Origin: an uncultured Eubacteriales bacterium
GTDB taxonomy: Bacteria; Bacillota; Clostridia; Peptostreptococcales; Anaerovoracaceae
DNA length: 13,335 nucleotides
Assembly (NCBI GenBank): GCA_900547295.1
Contig: URGK01000072.1
Coordinates: forward strand, 1-13,335
Direction of reading: 5' to 3'
Shown: positions 1 through 6,474 of the stretch, piece by piece
How the letters are laid out: every line of letters starts with the position of its first letter
Position numbering within the stretch: the first letter of the stretch is position 1
Made by a program: the position numbers and the translations under genes
The notes under the pieces: model-generated
The model's input: the letters and a program-made list of their open reading frames with translations, nothing else
What the model was told of the DNA's origin: nothing
Databases searched by the model: none

Positions 1-1043
1 GGGTTGCTTACGGTATCTCACAAGGCAGGCTGGCGGTGGCTTCTGGTATCACAAGAGAATATCTCAATAAGATAAGGGATGTTGATATAGACGCATTTAT
101 CGTATCAGACCCCGGTGTAATAGAAATTTTAAAGGAGATAATACCAAAGGCAGAGCTTCATCTAAGCACACAGGCAAATACCACCAACTATGCCACTGCC
201 CGCTTCTGGTACAGACAGGGAGTCAAGAGAGTGGTGCTTGCAAGAGAGCTTACCTTTAAAGAAATCATAGAGATGAGAAAAAACATACCTGTAGGTATGG
301 ATATTGAGGCTTTCGTACAGGGTGCAATGTGTATATCGTATTCTGGCAGATGCCTTCTCAGCAACTATATGATTGAACGCGATGCCAACAGAGGACAATG
401 CGCTCACCCATGCAGATGGAAGTACAGACTTGTTGAAGAAAAACGCCCTGATGAGTTCTATCCCGTTGAGGAGGACGGCAGAGGCACATATATATTGAAT
501 TCGAGAGATTTATGTATGATAGAGCATATCCCCGAGCTGATAGAGGCAGGCGTTTCATCAGCCAAAATCGAGGGACGTATGAAAAGCATATTCTATGTTG
601 CCAACATAGTAAGAGCTTACCGAAAAGCAATTGATGCATATTATGAGAATCCTGCAGAATATCAGTATAAGGATGAGTGGATGCGTGATCTCAAGATGGC
701 AAGCCACAGAGAATTCACTACAGGTTTTTATTTTGACAAGCCTACCAACAAGGATCAGAACTACCAGACCAGTGAATATACCAGAGAATACAGCTTTACA
801 GGTATTGTTCTGGAATATGACGAAAGTACCGGTATTGCTGTTGTAGAGCAGCGAAACAAGATGAATATCGGAGACGAGATAGAGGTGTTCGGTCCTGACT
901 GTGATACTTTTGCAATGCAGCTTTCATATATGCACAATGAGGAAGATGAGCCTATAGAGTCGGCGCCTCACCCGCAGCAGATACTGAGAATAAAGTTCCC
1001 GAAAAAGGTTAAGAAAAACTATATGCTCTGTAAAAGAAAATAA
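1..1043 (+). CDS. U32-family peptidase-like protein (TrhP/YrrO/RlhA type), 5' end outside window
   Basis: This is the C-terminal part of a U32 'peptidase'. Characterised members (TrhP/YegQ and RlhA in E. coli, YrrN/YrrO in B. subtilis) take part in prephenate-dependent hydroxylation of tRNA wobble uridine or 23S rRNA rather than proteolysis. Family blocks are plain: a DAFIVSDPGV strand, HLSTQANTTNYATARFW, the segment EAFVQGAMCISYSGRCLLSN, the cysteine pair in RGQCAHPCRWKY, NSRDLCMIEHIPELIEAG, and KIEGRMKS. The final 90 residues match the C-terminal barrel of the longer YrrO-like proteins. The frame is open to the left edge, so the gene is partial; a GTG at 36 is available but is unlikely to be the start because family members have about 100 more residues upstream. 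The first 15 or so codons of the window do not resemble the family (see findings). It is followed 28 bases later by a CBS-domain gene, probably in the same transcript. Confidence 0.85.
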   Translation, partial: VAYGISQGRLAVASGITREYLNKIRDVDIDAFIVSDPGVIEILKEIIPKAELHLSTQANTTNYATARFWYRQGVKRVVLARELTFKEIIEMRKNIPVGMDIEAFVQGAMCISYSGRCLLSNYMIERDANRGQCAHPCRWKYRLVEEKRPDEFYPVEEDGRGTYILNSRDLCMIEHIPELIEAGVSSAKIEGRMKSIFYVANIVRAYRKAIDAYYENPAEYQYKDEWMRDLKMASHREFTTGFYFDKPTNKDQNYQTSEYTREYSFTGIVLEYDESTGIAVVEQRNKMNIGDEIEVFGPDCDTFAMQLSYMHNEEDEPIESAPHPQQILRIKFPKKVKKNYMLCKRK

Positions 1044-1071
1044 CCGTATTAATGAGAGAAAGGAAATAATT

Positions 1072-1899
1072 ATGGCCCCCAGATGGTTTTCAAAACACAA
1101 AAATGATGTAGAAGAAGAAGTTATGTCTATTCTTGAAGAAGGACAGGGAAACGGAGAAATCAGAGAAGAAGGCAAGAAGATGATAAATGCTATATTTGCA
1201 TTTGATGATAAGCTTGCCCACGAAATCATGACTCCGAGAACAGATGTATTTATGATAGACATTCAGGACCCTATAGATGAATTTATAGAGGATCTGATGA
1301 GGCTTCAGTATTCAAGAATACCTGTATGTGACGGGGACAGTGACAATATTATAGGAATACTTCACGTCAAAGATTATATGATAAAGGCATATCAGGACGG
1401 GTTTGAAAATGTGGATATACGCAGTATACTCCGTAAAGCATATTTTGTGCCTGAAACCAAAAAGATAGATACACTGTTTTTTGAGCTTCAGAAAACCAAG
1501 CAGCATATTGCAATTCTAATAGATGAATATGGCGGATTTGCAGGCATTGTTACTATGGAGGATATAATCGAGGAGGTTATGGGCGATATAGACGATGAAT
1601 ATGACGAAGAAGAAACTGAAATAGTCAAGGTTGATGAAAACACCTATATGATAGACGGTAATACGGATCTTGATGATATAAATGATGAACTGGGGCTTGA
1701 ACTTGTTTCAGAAAACAGTGAAACTCTGGGAGGATTTATCATTGAGCTTCTGGGCGATTTACCTGATGAAGAAGAAAAAGAGGACAAGGTCATAGAATAT
1801 GAAAACCTTGTGTTCAAGATAGAATCTGTCAAGGACAGACGTATCGAAAAGGTTAAGCTTTATATTACTCCTGAGAGCAGCAATGGAAGTGAGGAGTAA
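1072..1899 (+). CDS. CorC/HlyC-type CBS-domain protein lacking the DUF21 membrane domain
   Basis: A 275-residue cytosolic protein of the CorC/HlyC group. The family is linked to magnesium/cobalt efflux and is often labelled 'hemolysin'. The layout is a charged N-terminus, the EIMTPRTD motif at 51-58, a first CBS repeat (about 55-110), a second CBS repeat (about 118-172) ending in the family signature DEYGGFAGIVTMEDIIEE, an acidic linker, and a CorC_HlyC domain (about 185-266). There is no DUF21/CNNM membrane domain, so it is the short E. coli CorC-like form, not the full transporter-like form. CBS pairs usually bind adenine nucleotides; that is family knowledge, not visible here. The ATG at 1072 is preceded by AAAGGA. 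The 28-base gap from the U32 gene suggests cotranscription, and an intrinsic-terminator-like hairpin lies about 90 bases after the stop. Confidence 0.85.
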   Translation: MAPRWFSKHKNDVEEEVMSILEEGQGNGEIREEGKKMINAIFAFDDKLAHEIMTPRTDVFMIDIQDPIDEFIEDLMRLQYSRIPVCDGDSDNIIGILHVKDYMIKAYQDGFENVDIRSILRKAYFVPETKKIDTLFFELQKTKQHIAILIDEYGGFAGIVTMEDIIEEVMGDIDDEYDEEETEIVKVDENTYMIDGNTDLDDINDELGLELVSENSETLGGFIIELLGDLPDEEEKEDKVIEYENLVFKIESVKDRRIEKVKLYITPESSNGSEE

Positions 1900-1937
1900 T
1901 AAAAAAACAAGTTAGTGATAAAATTTTTCATATAGAT

Positions 1938-1989
1938 ACTCCTTTCATGGTTATATTTTCTCGCAAAAAAACAATACCATAAAAGGAGT
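1938..1989 (+). repeat. Imperfect inverted repeat (hairpin A), anti-Shine-Dalgarno-like arm
   Basis: The arm at 1938-1951 (ACTCCTTTCATGGT) pairs with 1976-1989 (ACCATAAAAGGAGT) in 13 of 14 positions; the one mismatch is C1946/A1981. The loop is 24 bases. The 8-base end ACTCCTTT is complementary to two tandem copies of AAAGGAGT, at 1982-1989 and 1993-2000. The left arm could therefore pair with either copy; pairing with the second would compete with hairpin B and cover the ribosome binding site of the micro-ORF at 2008. Confidence 0.6.
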
Positions 1990-1991
1990 TT

Positions 1992-2028
1992 AAAAGGAGT
2001 AGTTCTAATGAGAATTATTCCTTTTTTT
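1992..2028 (+). terminator. Intrinsic-terminator-like hairpin B after the CorC-type gene
   Basis: The 15-base arm 1992-2006 pairs completely with 2011-2025 if two G-U pairs are allowed, with an AATG loop and a run of T through 2028. The stem is A/T-rich at its base, so strength is uncertain. It is the first terminator-like element after the corC-like stop at 1899. The same stem contains the AAGGAG ribosome binding site and, in its loop, the ATG of the micro-ORF at 2008, so termination and translation would be mutually exclusive states. Confidence 0.6.
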
Positions 2029-2064
2029 ATGCTTTGTACAGTAAAATGTACAGAACACCCATAA
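2008..2064 (+). CDS. Putative 18-residue leader peptide / micro-ORF
   Basis: ATG at 2008 opens an 18-codon frame, MRIIPFFMLCTVKCTEHP, ending in TAA at 2062-2064. AAGGAG at 1994-1999 lies 8 bases ahead of the ATG, a normal distance. The frame starts in the loop of terminator-like hairpin B and ends inside the loop of hairpin C. That arrangement resembles leader peptides that control attenuators, but I recognise no known leader peptide and no regulated gene directly downstream. An ORF this short could also arise by chance. Confidence 0.3.
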   Translation: MRIIPFFMLCTVKCTEHP

Positions 2065-2084
2065 AGTTAAAGGGTGGTCTGTAC
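2048..2084 (+). repeat. Inverted repeat (hairpin C)
   Basis: GTACAGAACACCC at 2048-2060 pairs with GGGTGGTCTGTAC at 2072-2084 in 12 of 13 positions (A2055/G2077 unpaired), with an 11-base loop. No T-run follows, so it is not a terminator by itself. The loop sequence AAAGTTAAAG (2063-2072) recurs exactly at 2092-2101, just past the hairpin. TGTACA also occurs twice (2035-2040 and 2047-2052). Confidence 0.6.
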
Positions 2085-2121
2085 CACTAAAAAAGTTAAA
2101 GAGCCATAATATACCAGACCC

Positions 2122-2149
2122 ATACAGGCGAGAGCCTGTATATTTTTTT
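2122..2149 (+). terminator. Intrinsic terminator D just upstream of the spoIIIA promoter
   Basis: An 8-base perfect stem, ATACAGGC (2122-2129) with GCCTGTAT (2134-2141), closes a GAGA tetraloop and is followed by seven T. It is the strongest terminator in this gap and would insulate spoIIIA from upstream transcription. Its T-run abuts the -35 region of the sigma-E promoter candidate. Confidence 0.8.
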
Positions 2150-2150
2150 G

Positions 2151-2179
2151 TAATATTACCTGTCCACAGCACATATAGT
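2151..2179 (+). promoter_or_regulatory. Candidate sigma-E promoter of the spoIIIA operon
   Basis: TAATATT at 2151-2157 matches the sigma-E -35 consensus KMATATT completely. After a 14-base spacer, CATATAGT at 2172-2179 matches the -10 consensus CATACAHT at 6 of 8 positions. The start of transcription would fall near 2186, about 15 bases ahead of the spoIIIAA start codon. In B. subtilis the spoIIIA operon is made in the mother cell under sigma-E, so position and sequence agree. Confidence 0.7.
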
Positions 2180-2201
2180 GTATTGAAAGGACGGACAAGG
2201 T

Positions 2202-3071
2202 ATGAGAAATCTTGAGTGTATATTTAAAAAACTCCCTATGAACATAGGTGAAAGTATCAGAGCTCTGCCCTCAGAAATTATAACCTCTCTGGAGGAAATA
2301 CGCATCAGAACCGGCAGCAGCATATGCATCATATCAGGCGGCAGAGAATTTGTAATAGACAGTATTCCCATAGACTATGACATAATGAACAGGATTTTAA
2401 ACAGCCTGCTCAATCATTCCTATTATGCCTATGAAGAAGAGCTTGCTAAGGGATACATAACAATAGAGGGCGGACACAGAGTTGGTATATGCGGCAGGGC
2501 TGTCCTTGATAGAGGGAGAGTTAACTTAATTAAGGATATTTCATCTGTCAACATCCGATGCAGCAGGGAAATTATCGGCATTGCAGAGCCTCTTAGAAGC
2601 GATATAACGGACAGAAATGTGCTTGTGATATCTCCGCCAGGCTGCGGAAAAACCACGCTGCTGAGGGATATTACAAGGCTTTTGAGCAGCAGCGGCAGGC
2701 AGGTATCAGTATGTGATGAACGCTCTGAAATAGCAGGGACATATCTGGGCCAAAGCGCATATGATTTAGGACCCAGAACCGATATCCTTGACGGCTGTCC
2801 CAAAGCAGAGGGCATGATGATGCTGATACGCTCAATGGGGCCTGATGTCATAGTTACAGACGAAATAGGCAGGACGGAAGATGCAGCGGCGATAGAAGCC
2901 GCAGTATGCGCAGGCATCAATATTGTAGCTTCCATTCACGGCAGCTCCTATGAGGAAGCTGCGGCCTCCCGCATAGGAGATATGATAAAAAACGGTATAT
3001 TCTCAAGGCTGATATTTCTTACAAACAATCCCCGGACAGGGACAGTAAAAGAGGTAATGAAAATTGATTAA
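2202..3071 (+). CDS. spoIIIAA: Stage III sporulation protein AA, secretion-type ATPase
   Basis: A 289-residue ATPase of the SpoIIIA complex, related to the PilT/VirB11 and type II/IV secretion ATPases; it is thought to energise the mother cell-forespore channel from the mother-cell cytoplasm. The N-terminal part carries the family block EEIRIRTGSSI. A Walker A motif, SPPGCGKTT, lies at 144-152, a CDERSEIAG block at 171-179, and a Walker B motif, VIVTDEIG, at 216-223, followed by the conserved SIHG segment. Length is close to B. subtilis SpoIIIAA (307). The ATG at 2202 follows AAAGGA at a somewhat long distance and AAGG close by. It is the first gene of the operon, directly behind the sigma-E promoter, and its last 8 bases overlap spoIIIAB. 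Confidence 0.95.
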   Translation: MRNLECIFKKLPMNIGESIRALPSEIITSLEEIRIRTGSSICIISGGREFVIDSIPIDYDIMNRILNSLLNHSYYAYEEELAKGYITIEGGHRVGICGRAVLDRGRVNLIKDISSVNIRCSREIIGIAEPLRSDITDRNVLVISPPGCGKTTLLRDITRLLSSSGRQVSVCDERSEIAGTYLGQSAYDLGPRTDILDGCPKAEGMMMLIRSMGPDVIVTDEIGRTEDAAAIEAAVCAGINIVASIHGSSYEEAAASRIGDMIKNGIFSRLIFLTNNPRTGTVKEVMKID

Positions 3072-3570
3072 ATTTATTCTGGCAGCAGCAGTGGGAGGCT
3101 CCTGCCTTATATGTGGGATTATCAAAAGCAGCGGATACAGGTTAAGAGTATCGGAGCTTGTTCATTTCAGAGATATGATGCTTTCCATGGCAAGAGAAAT
3201 CGCCTACAGAAAAGACCCTGTGGTATTATCTCTTGCCAGAATTAAAAATCAGACCGCAGGACTTGCAACAGACTTTATAGCAGAAATCATATCAGATGAA
3301 ATTACGGATTTTAAACAAAGCTGGGAGATTGCCGCAGACAATATATATGGTGATAGCATACTTACGGAGCAGGATATTGAAATATTAAAAGAAGCAGGCG
3401 CAGAGCTTGGCGCAAGCGGCATTATGCAGCAGCAGTCTATGATTGAAATGATAACCGCAAAGCTTGATATGCAGATACAAAATGCTGATGAGGAATACAG
3501 AACAAAAGGCAGAATGTACAAGGCGATAGGCGGCTTTTGCGGAGCCTGCGCAGTAATATTACTTATTTAA
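3064..3570 (+). CDS. spoIIIAB: Stage III sporulation protein AB
   Basis: A 168-residue membrane-associated protein of the SpoIIIA complex (171 in B. subtilis), with structural kinship to the GspF-type platform proteins of type II secretion. It has an N-terminal hydrophobic segment (about 3-20), a largely helical middle with the typical block LRVSELVHFRDMMLSMAREI, and a C-terminal hydrophobic segment (about 154-168). The likely start is the TTG at 3064, inside the end of spoIIIAA: GAGG at 3051-3054 lies 9 bases ahead of it. The 8-base overlap with spoIIIAA suggests translational coupling. In the operon it sits between the ATPase and the SpoIIIAC/AD membrane proteins, as in other spore formers. 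Confidence 0.9.
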   Translation: MIKFILAAAVGGSCLICGIIKSSGYRLRVSELVHFRDMMLSMAREIAYRKDPVVLSLARIKNQTAGLATDFIAEIISDEITDFKQSWEIAADNIYGDSILTEQDIEILKEAGAELGASGIMQQQSMIEMITAKLDMQIQNADEEYRTKGRMYKAIGGFCGACAVILLI

Positions 3571-3582
3571 AGAGGAGAAAAA

Positions 3583-3783
3583 ATGACAGCGGATATTGAT
3601 ATTATATTTAAAATAGCAGGAATAGGCATTGCCATAGCGGTGCTTAATCAGGTGCTTGTAAAAGCGGGCAGAGAGGAGCAGGCAATGCTTGTAACCCTTG
3701 CAGGAGTAGTGATTGTACTGCTTATGGTAGTAAACCTTATCAGCGATTTCTTCGGAGTTATAAGGGAGCTGTTTTCACTGTAA
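3583..3783 (+). CDS. spoIIIAC: Stage III sporulation protein AC
   Basis: A 66-residue protein with two membrane helices (about 6-26 and 34-58); B. subtilis SpoIIIAC has 68 residues. It belongs to the SpoIIIAC/AD family, thought to form part of the export-platform-like core of the channel. The short connecting loop KAGREEQA is typical. AGAGGAG lies just ahead of the ATG at 3583. Its stop codon shares a base with the spoIIIAD start (TAATG), which points to coupled translation. Confidence 0.92.
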   Translation: MTADIDIIFKIAGIGIAIAVLNQVLVKAGREEQAMLVTLAGVVIVLLMVVNLISDFFGVIRELFSL

Positions 3784-4166
3784 TGGAAATATTAAAGATA
3801 ATAATGGTTGCGCTGGTGGGAGTCACAGCAGCCTCACTTGTTAAAAGCGTGCGGGCAGAGGTTTCACTTTACATAGTTTTGGCAACGGGAATTATCATAC
3901 TTATTATGATATTAAACAGTCTGACAGGCATATTCAGATACTTTGAGGCCATTTACAACAAGGTGGAATACGGGCGTGAATACTTTCCTGTAATAATCAA
4001 GGTGCTTGTAATTGCCTATCTGTCTGATTTCACATCACAGCTGTGCAGGGATGCAGGGCAGGCAGCAATAGGCACAAAGGTTGAACTGGCAGGCAAGCTG
4101 ATAATTTTTTTCATATCAATACCGATACTTGCCTCTGTCATAAGCCTTATAGACAAACTTTTGTAG
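3783..4166 (+). CDS. spoIIIAD: Stage III sporulation protein AD
   Basis: A 127-residue integral membrane protein (133 in B. subtilis) of the SpoIIIAC/AD family. Hydrophobic segments lie at about 4-20, 27-48, 70-83 and 103-125. The segment YFPVIIKVLVIAYLSDFTSQ followed by CRDAGQAAIGTKVELAGK is the recognisable core. The start overlaps the spoIIIAC stop by one base. It is immediately followed by spoIIIAE. Confidence 0.92.
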   Translation: MEILKIIMVALVGVTAASLVKSVRAEVSLYIVLATGIIILIMILNSLTGIFRYFEAIYNKVEYGREYFPVIIKVLVIAYLSDFTSQLCRDAGQAAIGTKVELAGKLIIFFISIPILASVISLIDKLL

Positions 4167-4175
4167 GTGACTGCT

Positions 4176-5249
4176 ATGGACAAAGATGTAATATTAAGAC
4201 AGGAGCTTTCGGAGCTTGACACGCAGGACATTCAGCAGCTTATGGACGAAAGCGGCGCTTTCGGAGACACTACTATTGACGACATCATAAATTCAGCGGC
4301 AGACGGCAGCAGTATATTTGAGGCAGATAACATTATTGGTTCTTTAAAAGACCTGCTTATATATGAAATCAAGGATACGCTTATGCTGGGCGTGGAAATT
4401 ACGGCAATCTGCATAATACTTGGACTTCTCAAAAGCATTTCAGGTTCCTTTGGAGAAAAATCAGTATCAAAGGTTGCGCTTCTTGTATGCAGCAGCGCTA
4501 TTGCGGCAATAACTATGGTAAATCTGGGTATTGTCTATGATCTGGCCTCCGGCGCGATGGATACAATGGTTCATACGATGGAGATACTTCTTCCGGTTAT
4601 GATCCCGCTCCTTATAGCCTCCGGCGGCATGACTTCCGCAGGTATGCTCAGTCCTCTGGTTTCCGGCATAGTGACATCATTTGCGGCAATCATATCAAAT
4701 ATCATATTTCCTGTGATGTTTCTGTCCTCAGTAATGTTTGTAATAGACAGCCTCCTTGAAAAAAAGTACATATCATCAATAGGTAAATTTTTAAGAAACG
4801 CCGCAGCCTTTGCAACAGGACTTCTTGTAACCATATTCGGAGGCATTACCGTAATACAGAGCATAGTAACCAAAGCTGCGGACGGAGCGGCATTTGAGGG
4901 AGCCAAATATACAGCGGGAAATTTCATTCCAATCATAGGGGGATTTGCTTCAGACAGCCTTGACCTTGCAATAACCTGCGTCAGAGTAATCAAAAGCACT
5001 GTGGGAGTTGTGGGGATAATAATTCTGATTTTAGCGCTTTTGACCCCGGTTATAAAGCTTACTGCAATTGCCGTAATCTATAAGCTTACGGCAATAATAT
5101 CACAGCTGCTCGGAGAGAACAGAATATCAGACTCACTGAATGATACAGGAACTTCAATCATACTTACCGGAGTCATTATATCGCTGACCTGTTTTATGTT
5201 CCTTATATTCCTTGCAGTTATAATTTCCATAGGGGGCAATCAGATATGA
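4176..5249 (+). CDS. spoIIIAE: Stage III sporulation protein AE, polytopic membrane protein
   Basis: The large membrane component of the SpoIIIA complex, 357 residues against 399 in B. subtilis. An acidic, soluble N-terminal stretch of about 65 residues precedes several hydrophobic segments running to the C-terminus. A GTG at 4167, directly after the spoIIIAD stop, would add three residues. I prefer ATG 4176 because AGGTGA at 4165-4170 is a good ribosome binding site for it and none precedes the GTG. No upstream extension is possible, because the TAG of spoIIIAD is in frame. Unlike the B. subtilis protein, no hydrophobic signal sequence is seen at the N-terminus. The stop overlaps spoIIIAF as ATGA. 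Confidence 0.9.
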   Translation: MDKDVILRQELSELDTQDIQQLMDESGAFGDTTIDDIINSAADGSSIFEADNIIGSLKDLLIYEIKDTLMLGVEITAICIILGLLKSISGSFGEKSVSKVALLVCSSAIAAITMVNLGIVYDLASGAMDTMVHTMEILLPVMIPLLIASGGMTSAGMLSPLVSGIVTSFAAIISNIIFPVMFLSSVMFVIDSLLEKKYISSIGKFLRNAAAFATGLLVTIFGGITVIQSIVTKAADGAAFEGAKYTAGNFIPIIGGFASDSLDLAITCVRVIKSTVGVVGIIILILALLTPVIKLTAIAVIYKLTAIISQLLGENRISDSLNDTGTSIILTGVIISLTCFMFLIFLAVIISIGGNQI

Positions 5250-5413
5250 GTCAGTTAAGTGAATTTATAAGGGATATTATTATTATTGCTGTTGCGCTGT
5301 CATTTACGGAGATACTGCTTCCGGCATCAGATATGGGCAGATATGTCAAATTCATATTTTCGCTGATACTTCTTGCCGCAATTGTAAAGCCTGTAGCAGA
5401 ATTTCTGTCATAA
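5246..5413 (+). CDS. spoIIIAF: Stage III sporulation protein AF, membrane part only (55 residues)
   Basis: A small gene encoding 55 residues, starting in the ATGA overlap with spoIIIAE and preceded by AGGGGGC. It holds two hydrophobic helices (about 11-26 and 36-54) joined by LLPASDMGRYVKF. This matches the start of SpoIIIAF proteins, which have two helices around a LLPSSSM-like loop. B. subtilis SpoIIIAF has 206 residues, with a soluble ring-building-motif domain after the second helix; here the frame stops with TAA right after that helix. The 34 bases before spoIIIAG leave no room for a remnant of the missing domain, so this looks like a genuine short form or a clean deletion, not a frameshift. 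Position between AE and AG makes the identity fairly secure. Confidence 0.8.
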   Translation: MSQLSEFIRDIIIIAVALSFTEILLPASDMGRYVKFIFSLILLAAIVKPVAEFLS

Positions 5414-5447
5414 CCTGAAAATTAATAAATATATTATAGGAGTGAAT

Positions 5448-5825
5448 ATGTTTGATAAGTTTTTTAAAGAGGGCAAATCCAAAGATATAATCATAAAACT
5501 TATAACCATTGCAGTCATTGCCGCGGTTTTGCTGGTGGCCTTTGATGTGCTTACACAGGACAGGGACAGCCGCAGACAGATAATAGATGAGGACGGCGGC
5601 AGTGAAATGACTCTGAGCGAGATACTTACAGACATTGACGGCGTGGGCGCTGTTGATGTTATGATAAGGCAGGGTGAAGATAATGCTATATCAGGTGTGA
5701 TAATAACGGCAGAGGGTGCGGGAGATCCTGTTATCAGAGATAATATAACGAGGGCGGTTGCGGCAGTCTACAACATACCTGCATCAAATGTGGTTGTTTT
5801 TGAAAAAAGAAATGGGGGAAAATGA
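5448..5825 (+). CDS. spoIIIAG: Stage III sporulation protein AG, short form
   Basis: A 125-residue ring-forming protein of the SpoIIIA channel, located in the space between mother-cell and forespore membranes. It has one N-terminal membrane helix (about 13-33), then a single EscJ/YscJ-like ring-building domain (about 53-119), with LSEILTDIDGVGAVDVMI at its start and VIITAEGAGDPVIRDNI near its end. B. subtilis SpoIIIAG has 229 residues; the long insert between these two blocks, which forms a large beta-barrel ring in the published B. subtilis structure, seems reduced to a few residues (QGEDNAIS). I choose ATG 5448, since AGGAGTG at 5438-5444 serves it; the GTG at 5442 lies inside that site. 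It follows spoIIIAF by 34 bases and precedes spoIIIAH by 3. Confidence 0.85.
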   Translation: MFDKFFKEGKSKDIIIKLITIAVIAAVLLVAFDVLTQDRDSRRQIIDEDGGSEMTLSEILTDIDGVGAVDVMIRQGEDNAISGVIITAEGAGDPVIRDNITRAVAAVYNIPASNVVVFEKRNGGK

Positions 5826-5828
5826 TTA

Positions 5829-6440
5829 ATGAAAAAGCTAAAGGGAATAAAGAGCATACATATCGGTAAAAAAGGGCGAATAGCAGGAGCTGTTGTTCTC
5901 ACACTGGTGGTATGCGCAGCAGCGGTAATGCAGGTAAAACCTGACCTTGTTGCCACACTGACAGGAAATGAAATACCTCCGCACGACGGAGATGTGCTTG
6001 TTGACAGCCTCAATGTATCAAAGGATGAAGTCAAGGCCGAAAAAAACGAAACTGAAAGTGTAGCCTCAGATGACGGAGTCGAAAAAAACACAGACAAAAC
6101 CTTTGCAGAGGAGCGGGCAAATATAAATCTTGACAGAAATGAAGTAATAGCAATGCTGACAGATACAATCGCACAGGCAGACAATGAAGCCGAAAAGAAA
6201 AACGCCACAGAGCAGAAGCTGAAAATTATAAAGTATATGGATCAGGAACAGATAATCGAAAAACTGATAAAAACAAAAGACCTGCCGGAAGCGCTGGTTA
6301 TAATAACGGATAATTCGGTTAATGTAACGGTGAACACACAGGAACTGCTGCGGTCGGATGTTGCCAAGATATATGATATAGTAATGCGCGAAACAGGCAG
6401 AGATGCGGGAGAAATAGTAGTGCAGAATAAAACAAAATAG
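5829..6440 (+). CDS. spoIIIAH: Stage III sporulation protein AH, SpoIIQ partner
   Basis: A 203-residue protein (218 in B. subtilis) with a basic cytoplasmic N-terminus, one membrane helix (about 18-35), a polar acidic linker (about 55-95), a predicted helix, and a C-terminal YscJ/FliF-like ring-building domain (about 135-198) with the block EALVIITDNSVNVTVNTQEL. In B. subtilis this domain binds forespore SpoIIQ across the intermembrane space. GGGGGAAA ends about 9 bases ahead of the ATG at 5829. It is the last gene of the operon and is followed by a hairpin at 6475-6503. Unlike AF and AG, it is close to normal length. Confidence 0.92.
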   Translation: MKKLKGIKSIHIGKKGRIAGAVVLTLVVCAAAVMQVKPDLVATLTGNEIPPHDGDVLVDSLNVSKDEVKAEKNETESVASDDGVEKNTDKTFAEERANINLDRNEVIAMLTDTIAQADNEAEKKNATEQKLKIIKYMDQEQIIEKLIKTKDLPEALVIITDNSVNVTVNTQELLRSDVAKIYDIVMRETGRDAGEIVVQNKTK

Positions 6441-6474
6441 CGCAAAAAAACTAGTGTTTTTCTATCAAAGGAAC

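Noticed and set aside
1072..1899. Full-length hemolysin/CNNM transporter truncated by a frameshift
   Set aside because: The gene has its own ribosome binding site and start directly after the U32 stop, and short CorC proteins without DUF21 are common, so no truncation is needed.
2035..2052. Paired TGTACA palindromes as a transposon end or recombination site
   Set aside because: TGTACA is self-complementary and short, no transposase or target duplication is seen, and the second copy is part of hairpin C.
1900..2150. Known riboswitch (for example cyclic-di-GMP or SAM type) or a tRNA-binding T-box in the structured gap
   Set aside because: None of the conserved core sequences I know for these classes is present; the hairpins are described without assigning a class.
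2429..2935. 168-codon open frame on the minus strand across spoIIIAA
   Set aside because: It is antisense to a clear ATPase gene, has no ribosome binding site, and its protein resembles nothing; it is a by-product of codon composition.
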